A stretch of 64,000 nucleotides of DNA from Methanoculleus chikugoensis (lineage in GTDB: Archaea; Halobacteriota; Methanomicrobia; Methanomicrobiales; Methanoculleaceae), in contig NZ_AP019781.1 in assembly GCF_019669965.1 (NCBI RefSeq), positions 1,551,092-1,615,091 on the forward strand. The letters are read 5' to 3'. This document shows positions 49,584 to 58,178 of the stretch, piece after piece; positions within the stretch are counted from its first letter, which is position 1, and every line of letters begins with the position of its first letter. A model generated the notes under the pieces. It was given only the letters and a program-made list of their open reading frames with translations, did no database searches and was not told the origin of the DNA. Made by a program: the position numbers and the translations under genes.

Positions 49584-51482
49584 CTACTCTTCCAGAGTCG
49601 AGATATCGCCGGGGTCCATACCCAGCTCCTGAGCCTTCAGGACCCGCCTCATGATCTTGCCGCTCCGGGTCTTGGGGAGCGACTCGACGAACTCGATCTC
49701 GGACGGTATGGCGATGGGACCGAGCGTCATCCTGACATGGTAGACGAGATCGTTCCTCAGTTTCTCGCCGGGACGGCGGCCGTTCCTGAGGATAACGAAG
49801 GCTTTGATGGCGTTCCCCTTCAGGGCGTCGGGTATCCCGATGACGGCGGCCTCCGCCACCGCCTCGTGGGAGACGAGCGCACTCTCGACCTCGGCCGTCC
49901 CGATGTTGTGCCCGGCGACGACGATCAGGTCGTCGGACCGCCCGATGACCATGATGTAGCCGTCCTTGTCCTTCACCGCGAGGTCGGCGGCCGTGTAGCA
50001 GCCCGGGATGGTGTTCCAGTACTTGCAGTACCGCTCATCGTCGTTCCAGATCGTCCGCATCATCGACGGCCAGGGCTCTTTGATGACCAGGAGGCCGCCC
50101 GTACCCGGCGGGACCGGTTTGCCCGCCATATCGACGACATCCGCGACGACACCGGGTAGCGGCCGCCCCACGAATCCGGGGCGCATCGGTTCGCCGATCA
50201 TCGTGGTCAGCATGTGCATCCCGGTCTCGGTCTGCCACCAGGTATCCATGATCGGGCACCGGTCTTTGCCGATGGTGCGGTAGTACCACTCGAACGCCTC
50301 GGGGTTGAGCGGTTCGCCGACCGACCCGAGGATGCGGAGCGACGAGAGGTTGTAGCGGTTCGGCCACTCTTCACCCACCCGCATGAACATCCGGATGGCG
50401 GTCGGGGCGGTGTAGAAGATGGTGACGCCGTACTCCTCGATGAGGTCCCAGTAGGTGCCCGGGTCCGGGTAATCGGGGGTTGCCTCCGTGATGAGACAGG
50501 TTGCACCGTTCAGGAGCGGGCCGTAGACGCAGTAACTGTGACCGGTGATCCAGCCGGGGTCGGCGGTGCACCAGAAGATGTCGCTGTCTTTGATGTCGAA
50601 GACGTTCTTCGTCGTGTAGTAGGTCCCGACCATATACCCGCCGCAGGTGTGGACGATGCCCTTCGGCGTCCCGGTGGTGCCGCTCGTGTACAGAACGAAG
50701 AGCGGATCCTCAGCATCCATCGGCTCGGCGGGACACTCACGCTCGACACCCTCCATCAGGTCGTAGTAGTCCACCTCCATCTCGGGGTGGATCTCCACGG
50801 GCTTGTCGAGATCCCGCCGGAGAATGACGATACGCTCGACGGAGGGCGCGTTGACGACCGCTTCCTCGACGACATTCTTGAGCGGGATCGCCTTGCCGCG
50901 CCGGTAGGTGAAGTCGGCGGTGACGACCACCTTTGCGCCGATGCCCTTGATCCGCTGGTTGAGCGCGCTGACGCCGAACCCGCCGAAGACGACCGAGTGG
51001 ATCGCCCCGATGCGGGCGCAGGCGAGCATCGCGATGATCTGCTCGGGGACGAGCGGCATGTAGATGCAGACCCGGTCGCCCTTCCCGACGCCGAGACGCG
51101 AGAGACCGTTCGCGAACCGGCAGACCGCGTGGTAGAGCTGGCGGTAGGTGAGGATTCGCTCCTCCTCCTCAGTCTCTCCCCGCCACATGATCGCGACCTT
51201 GTTGCGCCGCTGGTTCTGGACGTGACGGTCCAGGCAGTTATGGGTGATGTTGAGTTTCCCGTTCAGGAACCATCTGGCGTGGGGGTACTCCCATTCTTTC
51301 ACCCGATCCCAGGGCTGGAACCATTCAAGCTCTCTGGCGACGCTGTCCCAGAACCCGTCGGGGTTCGCAAGGAACTCCTGGTAGGCCCGGTTGTAATCCC
51401 CGACCCAGGACTGTTCCCTGCAGTGGGCTTTAGGGGTATAGTACTTCGCCTCATCGAGTTTGACATCAAAGTTCTCCGCCAT
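49584..51482 (-). CDS. acs: Acetyl-CoA synthetase, AMP-forming
   Basis: 632 aa. It converts acetate, CoA and ATP to acetyl-CoA, AMP and PPi, allowing acetate assimilation in hydrogenotrophic methanogens. Motifs: YTSGTTGTPKGIVHT (phosphate loop), DTWWQTETG (adenine site), GRSDDLIVVAGHNIG (hinge), and RSGKIMRR with the catalytic Lys. The N-terminal YTPKAHCREQSWVGDYNRAYQEF is the usual ACS cap. It is monocistronic, with a 22-bp palindrome in its promoter. Confidence 0.95.
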   Translation of the reverse strand: MAENFDVKLDEAKYYTPKAHCREQSWVGDYNRAYQEFLANPDGFWDSVARELEWFQPWDRVKEWEYPHARWFLNGKLNITHNCLDRHVQNQRRNKVAIMWRGETEEEERILTYRQLYHAVCRFANGLSRLGVGKGDRVCIYMPLVPEQIIAMLACARIGAIHSVVFGGFGVSALNQRIKGIGAKVVVTADFTYRRGKAIPLKNVVEEAVVNAPSVERIVILRRDLDKPVEIHPEMEVDYYDLMEGVERECPAEPMDAEDPLFVLYTSGTTGTPKGIVHTCGGYMVGTYYTTKNVFDIKDSDIFWCTADPGWITGHSYCVYGPLLNGATCLITEATPDYPDPGTYWDLIEEYGVTIFYTAPTAIRMFMRVGEEWPNRYNLSSLRILGSVGEPLNPEAFEWYYRTIGKDRCPIMDTWWQTETGMHMLTTMIGEPMRPGFVGRPLPGVVADVVDMAGKPVPPGTGGLLVIKEPWPSMMRTIWNDDERYCKYWNTIPGCYTAADLAVKDKDGYIMVIGRSDDLIVVAGHNIGTAEVESALVSHEAVAEAAVIGIPDALKGNAIKAFVILRNGRRPGEKLRNDLVYHVRMTLGPIAIPSEIEFVESLPKTRSGKIMRRVLKAQELGMDPGDISTLEE

Positions 51483-51496
51483 CCATATACCTCAAT

Positions 51497-51518
51497 TATA
51501 CATTATTAATAATGTATA
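51497..51518. promoter_or_regulatory. 22-bp perfect palindrome upstream of acs
   Basis: Half-site TATACATTATT at 51497-51507 is followed directly by its complement AATAATGTATA (51508-51518). It ends 15 nt from the acs start codon. It is symmetric enough for a dimeric regulator, and its A/T content could also serve as a promoter element. Confidence 0.65.
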
Positions 51519-51861
51519 TTGTATATCAACATTCTGGTTGACGGGATGGATGCACCAGAGGGAAGGCGGCAGGGAACTGTTGCCGGAACCGCACCGAAAT
51601 GACCGGCGGTTGCGCCGGAGCATGCATTACTTGCGATATTATGAGAAATCGAAACCCGGGGAGGCCGGGCCACCGGGCGGACGCCGGGACGGGATTGAGG
51701 GTTCGCCGGAAGGGGGGCACCGCGCAGCGAGGGGGTGCCTGCATGGCCGCCGCACCGAAATAGGCCGACGGGAATTGTAAGAGGTCAACGGCCGCCTCCG
51801 TAATGGGAATGACAAATGCCAACCTTTTTGCCGGGCACTTTTCCATATTCACGTGATCACC
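51519..51861. other. Intergenic region, no gene recognised
   Basis: 343 bp between acs and the small ORF at 51862. Frames here are open but contain low-complexity Gly/Arg translations. No repeat copy or RNA gene is seen. Confidence 0.4.
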
Positions 51862-52026
51862 ATGCACGACGGGGTGATTCAAAAGACCGTCTCCTTCCGG
51901 AACCACGAGCACGAGATGCTCGCCGGGATGAGCGACGCGACCGACCGGCAGATCGGCCTGCGGGCATACGAGTCGTATGGGCTCGCGGAGGACGAGGTGG
52001 CGATCGCGGAGGGGGCGAAGGGATGA
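51862..52026 (+). CDS. 54-aa small protein coupled to the HEPN-like gene
   Basis: Begins MHDGVIQKTVSFRNHEHEML and ends IGLRAYESYGLAEDEVAIAE then GAKG. Its ATG follows TCACC with no strong ribosome site; its TGA overlaps the next ATG (ATGA). The last 25 residues resemble the C-terminal tail seen in many DNA methylase/restriction proteins (a YELYGLTEEEI-VEG type tail, from memory), so it may be a remnant or a small partner protein. Together with the 52023 gene it resembles a toxin-antitoxin arrangement, but this is inference. Confidence 0.5.
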   Translation: MHDGVIQKTVSFRNHEHEMLAGMSDATDRQIGLRAYESYGLAEDEVAIAEGAKG

Positions 52027-52862
52027 AGGAGATTGAAGGGATCGAGCAGACGATAAACGGACTTGAGACGGATGCAATTGAGATCGAGAGGGCGGTAATC
52101 GAGCTACTTCGAGCCGTGGAACTGATCCACAAACCGGATCCTGCAGAAACACTCTTTTTTGCACCGAGTAACCAGTGGAGCGAGTTGTCCGACCTGGAGC
52201 AGCAGAAACAGCGAGATACGTTACGAAAGTACCAACGGTGGTACACGGTTGCCCACCGGTATGTCGGGGAGTACGCCTCCGAAAGGGTTGATGAGTTCAA
52301 CCAATGCTATTCCGGCGATAAGCACGGCAACTACGGCGTTATCGATTACATCAAACTGGAACGGCTCCAATGGTCACGCAACAAGTCCCGGATTATCGAT
52401 GAATTCTGGCGGGTCTTCGAGATTCAAAGGAGTATCCTCCTCTCCGTATCGGACGTGATCGGAATAGAGAGGATAAACCTCCGGGAACTCATATCGTCAG
52501 ACTTCATCGACCGGGAGGTTGACGGAGCCGATTGTCTCTGCAGGACAGGTCATCCTCGTGCCGCAGGCGTCCTCGCGAGGGTTGCACTCGAACGGCAACT
52601 GAGAACGTTGTGCGACAGGTATGGCCTCGAATACCGGAAGGAAGACGGTATCGAACCCCTGATGCAAAGATTGTATGAAAACGACTGCATTGATCTCACG
52701 CAACTTGGAACCATCCGGCACCTTGCCGAGATCGGGGAGAAGTGCGGCCATGCAGGCAACGTCACCGGCGATGAGGTCAGAGCGTCGATCGATCGGTTAA
52801 AGGAACTGATACGGCAGGGTTTTCCGACCGATCCTATGCGGCCGCAGGATACAATAGCGTAG
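52023..52862 (+). CDS. HEPN/DUF4145-like protein
   Basis: 279 aa, mostly helical. The first half (MKEIEGIEQTINGLETDA; EYASERVDEFNQCYSG) is unrecognised. The C-terminal third, HPRAAGVLARVALERQLRTLCDRYGLE ... IRHLAEIGEKCGHAGNVTGDEV, resembles DUF4145-type HEPN domains, which occur in RNA-cutting toxins and in restriction-linked proteins. The classical R-x4-6-H catalytic motif is not evident (RHLAEIGEKCGH has wider spacing). It is co-translated with the 54-aa ORF. Base composition is lower in GC than the neighbours, suggesting transfer. Confidence 0.58.
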   Translation: MKEIEGIEQTINGLETDAIEIERAVIELLRAVELIHKPDPAETLFFAPSNQWSELSDLEQQKQRDTLRKYQRWYTVAHRYVGEYASERVDEFNQCYSGDKHGNYGVIDYIKLERLQWSRNKSRIIDEFWRVFEIQRSILLSVSDVIGIERINLRELISSDFIDREVDGADCLCRTGHPRAAGVLARVALERQLRTLCDRYGLEYRKEDGIEPLMQRLYENDCIDLTQLGTIRHLAEIGEKCGHAGNVTGDEVRASIDRLKELIRQGFPTDPMRPQDTIA

Positions 52863-53485
52863 CAGAAGTAAGACTTCGCCCCCCATCCGCCAGCCCAGTT
52901 CCTGCATACGGATCGAGACCCCCGCACAGTGTCGCCGGGAAACCGGGCTACTTCCACCCACGGTTTGAGGAGGCGCTCACATCCGCACGCTCACGGGGAA
53001 TACAGGCATGAACGCGAGACTACTGCATCGTGTCACTTTATTTGGAACGTTTTATCGCACGCTGAAATAGGCACTATGACCTCACGCGGGAGGACGCGAA
53101 GACGGAGCGATACCTGCCGGCAACTTCACTTCGCACCTGACGGTGCTCGAACTCCGGGCAGATGGCCCATCGCACTTCGGGAAAGTCGCACTTCGAAACC
53201 CTCCGGGTTTTTCATGCTCCGTTCCGTTAGAACGTCGCACTTCGAAGGCCTTCGGCCTTCTCAAGCTCCGGATGGGACATCCGGAGCTCTTCGCGTGAGG
53301 CTATATTGCTGTCTCTACAACCTTGCCTCACGCGAAGCCGCGAAGATCGCGAAGGTGATGTCGGATTTTTGGGTTTTAGATGACAACAAGCACTAGGCCC
53401 TCGTGGAGAAGAGCCCGCCAAGATCAGCAGAATCAGCAGAAAGGAATGCGCCCCGAAGGGGCGCCAGAACAGTAAAGCGGCTGAA
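52863..53485. other. Intergenic region with family B repeat
   Basis: 623 bp. The right half is repeat family B copy 3. The first 200 bp show no gene. Confidence 0.5.
53070..53375. repeat. Dispersed repeat family B, copy 3 (longest)
   Basis: Begins CCTCACGCGGGAGGACGCGAAG, carries three variants of a GTCGCACTTCG(A/G) module, then GGAGCTCTTCGCGTGAGGC at 53283-53301. It ends with GCCTCACGCGAAGCCGCGAA. The perfect 13-bp inverted repeat CTTCGCGTGAGGC (53289-53301) / GCCTCACGCGAAG (53325-53337) has a 23-bp spacer. Confidence 0.78.
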
Positions 53486-53800
53486 TCAATCGTACTCGCG
53501 CCAGGTCTTACCGCAGGCGGTGCACCGGAAGAACCTGACCTCGCTCTCATCCGCCGCACGCAACTGCCGTAGCCACCAGAATGCCGTCGTGCAGTCGCAC
53601 TCCGGGCACTTGATGGTCGCGGTCGGGAGGGTCGCTATCTTATCCTCCTCGTCGACGATGGTGATCTCTTTCTCCACGCGTTTGTCTGTCTTCTTTAACC
53701 GGTCGGACTCATCGATCTCCCGGATATAGCCACATTTTTTGCATTTCAGCTGACCACCGGACGATATCATCAGACCTTTGCACTGCGGACAGAACATCAT
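53486..53800 (-). CDS. tfs: Transcript cleavage factor TFS
   Basis: 104 aa from ATG 53800 (or 53797). Two zinc ribbons: N-terminal CPQCKGLM ... CKKCGY and C-terminal CPECDCTTAFWWLRQLRAADESEVRFFRCTACGKTWRE. The C-terminal ribbon normally carries the acidic DE hairpin that stimulates RNA polymerase transcript cleavage; here ADESE is in the right place. Unlike the usual family sequence, the expected Q residues before AFWW are replaced by CTTAFWW. The in-frame extension to 53848 is a polar leader. A TATA-like ATTAATT lies at about 53826. Confidence 0.9.
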   Translation of the reverse strand: MMFCPQCKGLMISSGGQLKCKKCGYIREIDESDRLKKTDKRVEKEITIVDEEDKIATLPTATIKCPECDCTTAFWWLRQLRAADESEVRFFRCTACGKTWREYD

Positions 53801-53925
53801 TATAATGAATGGGGCGGTGATCACAATTAATTCTTGGTCATGCCGCATGATCGTTCAGCACGATGGGCGACCCGGGCAGAGCGGGTGCACAAATAATTAT
53901 AGCCGGATACGCCGAAGGGTAAAGG

Positions 53926-54750
53926 ATGAAGGATTACCTGGTGCTGATCTCCTGCATCTGCTTTCTCATCTTTCTTATCCCGGGCAGATTCCGGAAGTAC
54001 TTTGCACTCGGCGGGTGGATAAGCATCGTCGGATATCTCTTCCTCGAGCTCCCCTACTACTTCTCGCTCAATAACTTCATGTATCCGGCGATAGCCGTCC
54101 TCTCGGTACCCTTCCTCTACATCACCGCAAAATACCTGCTCCGCGACGATCCCCGGGTGATCCAGATCTCGATGATAGCCGCCGTGGCATTCCTGATCTA
54201 CGCTCCCTTCGGCTACATCCCCGCACTCGGGAACTGGCTGATTGCAGTCGTCACCGACCAGACCTCGGCGGCGCTCGCGGCCGTCGGCTACCCCGTATCC
54301 CTCCAGACCTGGAACCTGATGGAGCGCAACGGACTCCAGACCGAGATCATCCTCGCCTGTACCGGCATCCAGAGCATCGCGATCATGCTCGGGGTCGCCT
54401 GGGGCGTGCAGTCGACGCTGAAGCAGAAGATCGCCGGCTTTTTCATCGTAGTCCCGACGATCTACATCCTCAATATCGTGCGGAACGTCTTCGTGATCGC
54501 GGCCTACACCGAACAGTGGTTCCCCTACCTCCCCGAGATCGCCGGCAACGGCGAATTCGGGTACGAGAGTTTCTTCTGGGCGCACAACGTCATGGCGGAA
54601 CTCGGGGCGCTCATCTTCCTCGTGATCCTCGCGTACGCTCTCTTCATGATCGTGCCCCAACTCGGCACCCTCGCCGAGAACCTCTACCGTCTCTACCGCG
54701 GCGAAGTGGAGCGGATTGTCCGGCCGAACGCCGGAAAGACCGAACGCTGA
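53926..54750 (+). CDS. artA: Archaeosortase A
   Basis: 274-aa integral membrane transpeptidase-like enzyme that cuts PGF-CTERM proteins and enables their lipid attachment. Eight or so helices. The catalytic Cys145 is in ILACTGIQS and Arg186 in LNIVRNVFV; the 41-residue spacing equals that reported for C173/R214 of Haloferax volcanii ArtA. His220 in FFWAHNV is the likely third residue. Two substrates are in this window (2117 and 3496). TATA-like AATAATTATAG is at about 53890. The neighbouring CDP-alcohol phosphotransferase may supply the lipid anchor. Confidence 0.92.
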   Translation: MKDYLVLISCICFLIFLIPGRFRKYFALGGWISIVGYLFLELPYYFSLNNFMYPAIAVLSVPFLYITAKYLLRDDPRVIQISMIAAVAFLIYAPFGYIPALGNWLIAVVTDQTSAALAAVGYPVSLQTWNLMERNGLQTEIILACTGIQSIAIMLGVAWGVQSTLKQKIAGFFIVVPTIYILNIVRNVFVIAAYTEQWFPYLPEIAGNGEFGYESFFWAHNVMAELGALIFLVILAYALFMIVPQLGTLAENLYRLYRGEVERIVRPNAGKTER

Positions 54751-55058
54751 CGCCGGGCGGGAAGTGCCCGGCAGTCGCGCTCCGGAGTGTCGTTCTTCGC
54801 GGTTTCACATGAGATAACGAGTGCAGATAACAGTACAGCCTCACGCGAAGTGCGACGGATGGAACATCCGGAGCATGAGCACCGCAAGGTGCGAAGAACG
54901 CGAAGCCGCGAAGGCAGAAGGGGTGGAGTTTGAGAAGCCTGATGGCTTCGAAGGACGACATCACGAAGGGGCACGGTTTAAGCACCGCCGGGATGCGGGC
55001 TGCAACGCCCACCCACCACGCTCCACCTCAAGACCCGAAAAAGAGAGCTGCGAACCGG
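54751..55058. other. Intergenic region with family B repeat
   Basis: 308 bp between convergent genes, filled mainly by repeat family B copy 4. No gene. Confidence 0.5.
54800..54965. repeat. Dispersed repeat family B, copy 4
   Basis: Left arm TTTCACATGAG is a degenerate form of the CTTCGCGTGAG arm, right arm CCTCACGCGAAG is intact. The internal module GGAACATCCGGAGCATGAGC is followed by ACCGCAAGGTGCG, a small hairpin. Confidence 0.75.
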
Positions 55059-55691
55059 TCAGGAATACCGCCGGTAGAGGTAGAAGACCCGCTGGGCCGC
55101 GGAGAGGTTCGTGCAGATCGCGATGAGGAGCACCGAGACCCAGAGGAGCCCGGTCACGCCGCCGAGCACCAGCACGAGGATCGTCTCGGGCCGCCCGAAG
55201 AAACCGACCCCTTCGAGGGGATCCTCGATCTTCCCGGCGACCCTCTCGGAATACCCGATCTCTGCGTACGTGACCGGCTTGATGAAGGTGTTCAGCAGCG
55301 ATCCCGCGAGCGCCAGCCCCACGACACCGAAGTCGGCGACCGGGGGGACCTCGATGAGGTGGCTGATGATGGGGATACCGGAGAACCCTACGCCGAGGAT
55401 GACCGCCGCGTCGACATATTTGTCGGCGATCCAGTCAAAGACCGCCCCGAACCGGCTCTCCGTGTGATTCTTCCGGGCGACATTCCCGTCCACCAGGTCG
55501 AGGATCGCCGAGACGAACAGGAGCAGGCTGCCCGCGAGGAAGTGGCGCCCGGCAAAGGCAAAGGCGCACGAAAAGCCGAAGAGTACAGAGAGCACCGAGA
55601 CCTGGTTCGGCGTAACGCCCAGGCATATAAAAAACGACGCGATTCGCTCTGTATATTTGATGAATTTCGGCCGCAGGGAGGTTATATTCAT
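55059..55691 (-). CDS. CDP-alcohol phosphatidyltransferase family enzyme
   Basis: 210 aa, six helices. The catalytic motif D-x2-DG-x2-AR-x8-G-x3-D-x3-D is complete, from DLVDGNVARKNHTES through FGAVFDWIADKYVD. It transfers a phospho-archaeol unit from CDP-archaeol to an alcohol such as inositol phosphate, glycerol phosphate or serine. Archaetidylinositol phosphate synthase is the likeliest by similarity to methanogen homologs (weak). It is a neighbour of artA, convergent with it; haloarchaeal ArtA function depends on archaetidylserine/ethanolamine enzymes, so a functional tie is possible. Confidence 0.88.
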   Translation of the reverse strand: MNITSLRPKFIKYTERIASFFICLGVTPNQVSVLSVLFGFSCAFAFAGRHFLAGSLLLFVSAILDLVDGNVARKNHTESRFGAVFDWIADKYVDAAVILGVGFSGIPIISHLIEVPPVADFGVVGLALAGSLLNTFIKPVTYAEIGYSERVAGKIEDPLEGVGFFGRPETILVLVLGGVTGLLWVSVLLIAICTNLSAAQRVFYLYRRYS

Positions 55692-55834
55692 CGCATAATT
55701 TATCAGCCCGTATGGAGTTTAACCTTTGCTCTCTCCTGTCGCGGCGCAACGCTTCACCCGGAATACCGTTTACCGGCTAAAATCATCAGATTCATAAACG
55801 CTCCCGCCAGATAGATCATCGGGAACGAATTCCA

Positions 55835-56527
55835 ATGCCAGAACACGACAGGCCGCACGTGCTCATGATGTCGGAGATCACCGTCGACGGGAAACTTACC
55901 CTGAAGCGCGGGGCTTCGAGCAAGATCCTCATGAAGTACATGGCCCCCGAAACCGAACTCCTCCTTCACCGAACCCGGGCGGAATACGATGCTATCATGG
56001 TAGGGGCGAACACCATCAGGATCGACAACTCATTCCTGACGGTCAGGCTGGTCGAGGGAAAAAGCCCGCTCCGCGTCATTCCAAGCAGCCGGGCGGATAT
56101 CCCGCCGGACGCAAACATCCTTGGCCCGGATGCGCGGACGGTCATCGCCGTCAGCGGGGCCGCGCCGACGGAGAATGTCGCCCGGCTCCGGGAACGCGGC
56201 GTCGACGTCGTCGTCGCGGGAGAGAACGAGGTCGACCTGCCGGGACTGATGGCTATCCTGAAGAAAAACTACGGCGTCGGCCGGATGATGATCGAGGGGG
56301 GCCCGACGCTGAACTGGTCGATGCTGAACCACCGGCTCGTGGATGAGATACGCCTGATCCATCTGCCGTTCATCGTCGGCGGCGCAGACACCCCGTCTCT
56401 CGTCGGCGGAATGCATATCGAGACCGAAGACGAGATGTTCCGGCTCTCCCTGAAACGCCACTTCATGTGCGGGAGCAACCTGGTTACCGAGTGGGACGTG
56501 ATCTACCATCCCGTCCCTCGCAAATAA
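55835..56527 (+). CDS. 2,5-diamino-6-ribosylaminopyrimidinone 5'-phosphate reductase
   Basis: 230 aa of the RibD C-terminal/dihydrofolate-reductase-like fold. HVLMMSEITVDGKL, EYDAIMVGANTIRIDNSFLTVRL, and MIEGGPTLNWSML are diagnostic; archaeal members reduce the ribosylamino pyrimidine using NADPH in the riboflavin and F420 (deazaflavin) pathway. The length is typical. It is monocistronic and convergent with truD. Confidence 0.93.
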   Translation: MPEHDRPHVLMMSEITVDGKLTLKRGASSKILMKYMAPETELLLHRTRAEYDAIMVGANTIRIDNSFLTVRLVEGKSPLRVIPSSRADIPPDANILGPDARTVIAVSGAAPTENVARLRERGVDVVVAGENEVDLPGLMAILKKNYGVGRMMIEGGPTLNWSMLNHRLVDEIRLIHLPFIVGGADTPSLVGGMHIETEDEMFRLSLKRHFMCGSNLVTEWDVIYHPVPRK

Positions 56528-56547
56528 TCCTTTTTGACGCCGAACGC

Positions 56548-57819
56548 CTAGATCATCACGTACGGGTCGGCCTTCATGTACTCCCTGCAGACCGTCGTCG
56601 CGTAATGGCCGGGAGGGAGCGTGAATTTGAGCCGGACGTCCGTACCGGATACGTCAGCCTCTACGTCGGCGGAGAGGCTGATCGGTCGCAGAACACCGGC
56701 AAACGCCGTCTCCACGAACCGGGAGGCGCGCTTGAAGTCCCCGGCATCGATGCCCGACTCGGTCATCAGGCCCTGCATGATCTCGTCCATAGGTCCGTGC
56801 GATACCACCGGTTCGGCTCCCGGGATGAAGAGGGCGATCCGGCACCGGCCGCGGCGGATCTGCATCAGGGCCGCCTGCCGGTTCCGCGCGGAGACGATAT
56901 CCTCGCGGCCGCCTGAAAAGAGGAGCCGGTCGCCGACTTCAGGCTCGGTGAGCGAGATACCGGCGTCGATCCGGGAGGAGAGCGCGCGGTTGAAGAGGTA
57001 GGACTGGTATGCGCTCACGAGGAGCGAGAGGAGCTTCGGGGGGAGCGCCCGGAGCGCGCCGGCGTAGTCGCCGGGGTTCGCGACGAGGTGGTTCGCCATC
57101 GCCCGCTCGTAGGTCATCCGGACGGGGAGATCTGCGAGCGCCGCCCGTGCATCGTGGGTCTCGGCGAAATGAGTCCGGGCGCGCTGCACCGCCTCCGGCT
57201 CCCGGGGGTAGGCCCGACCGATGTAGGTGGTCACGGCGTCTTCATAGTCGCCCTTGAGGATTCTCTCGCCGACGAGGTGCGTGACCGGTCGGACGACGCC
57301 GAACCGCTGCAGCCCGTAGTAGTTCGGTATCCCGGCGGACGCCACCTCCGTCGCCGCCTGCACCCGCGCCGGGAGGTCTTCTGCAATGCAGTCGCGGATG
57401 ACGATCTCGAACCGGTTGCCCGCGAGGCTGCCGAGGGCGAGCGCGTGCTGCGACCGCCCCACGACGTCGAGCGAGATCTCCGCAAGATGCACCTGCTCGA
57501 CCGCTTCGGGCGGGACATCATAGATCGATATGAACTGGGTGGTCACCGCGTTCTTGTCCTTCGTCCCCGCCCAGGCGATCCGCCGGTGGCTGATGCCGAG
57601 CCGTTTGGCAATCTCCTTGACCGCTCGCTGGAGTTCCCAGTTCGTCTTGGTGAGCCGGCAGATGAGGTAGGGGCCGTCCGGGTCGGCGATCGGGAGCGGG
57701 AGTTCATCGACGACGAAGTCGGCGGGGCTTGTACGAAGCCGCCCGCCGATGCCGGGGGCATCGGACGCGTAGTAGCGCATCCCGAGGTCCTGTTCCAGGG
57801 GATAGGGCGAGGGCATCAT
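56548..57819 (-). CDS. truD: tRNA pseudouridine synthase D
   Basis: 423 aa. The catalytic motif WAGTKDKNAVTTQ has Asp88; further TruD signatures are NRFEIVIRDC and GIPNYYGLQRFG. The enzyme modifies U13 of tRNAs. The C-terminal TRUD insertion (about 170-310) is present. Its ATG overlaps the stop of pth2 (4 bp), so the pair is a tRNA-related operon. Confidence 0.94.
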   Translation of the reverse strand: MMPSPYPLEQDLGMRYYASDAPGIGGRLRTSPADFVVDELPLPIADPDGPYLICRLTKTNWELQRAVKEIAKRLGISHRRIAWAGTKDKNAVTTQFISIYDVPPEAVEQVHLAEISLDVVGRSQHALALGSLAGNRFEIVIRDCIAEDLPARVQAATEVASAGIPNYYGLQRFGVVRPVTHLVGERILKGDYEDAVTTYIGRAYPREPEAVQRARTHFAETHDARAALADLPVRMTYERAMANHLVANPGDYAGALRALPPKLLSLLVSAYQSYLFNRALSSRIDAGISLTEPEVGDRLLFSGGREDIVSARNRQAALMQIRRGRCRIALFIPGAEPVVSHGPMDEIMQGLMTESGIDAGDFKRASRFVETAFAGVLRPISLSADVEADVSGTDVRLKFTLPPGHYATTVCREYMKADPYVMI

Positions 57820-58178
57820 AGGAGCGAGAGGTCTCCGGTGATCCGGTCGAGGTCTTCGGAGCGGGCGGGGCCGAGGCCGAGCGCCGTCACGGTTCCCGGC
57901 GGGATCTCGGTCATCCCGGCGTCCTGGATGATCGACGCGGGGATGCCTGCCCGCTCCGCGATCGTCTTGAGTTCAAAGAGCTGCCGCTCGGTCGAAGCCT
58001 TCAGCACCACCTTCTTCTGCCCCTCGTCGAGCCAGGCTTTCTTTGCCGTCTTATCAGCCTTCTCGTACGCCCCGATGGCGGCGTGGGCGATCTGCGCACA
58101 CTTCTTGCCGCAACTCATCTTGATGTCGGCGCGCACGACCAGACACTGTTTCCATTTAAACTCCCGCATATCCGACAT
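57816..58178 (-). CDS. pth2: Peptidyl-tRNA hydrolase Pth2
   Basis: 120 aa, archaeal/eukaryotic type. KQCLVVRADIKMSCGKKCAQIAHAA is the conserved start, KVVLKASTERQLFELKTIAERAGIPASIIQDAGMTEIPPGTVT the rest of the fold. It releases peptides from stalled peptidyl-tRNA. The preceding gap contains dispersed repeat A. Confidence 0.96.
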   Translation of the reverse strand: MSDMREFKWKQCLVVRADIKMSCGKKCAQIAHAAIGAYEKADKTAKKAWLDEGQKKVVLKASTERQLFELKTIAERAGIPASIIQDAGMTEIPPGTVTALGLGPARSEDLDRITGDLSLL

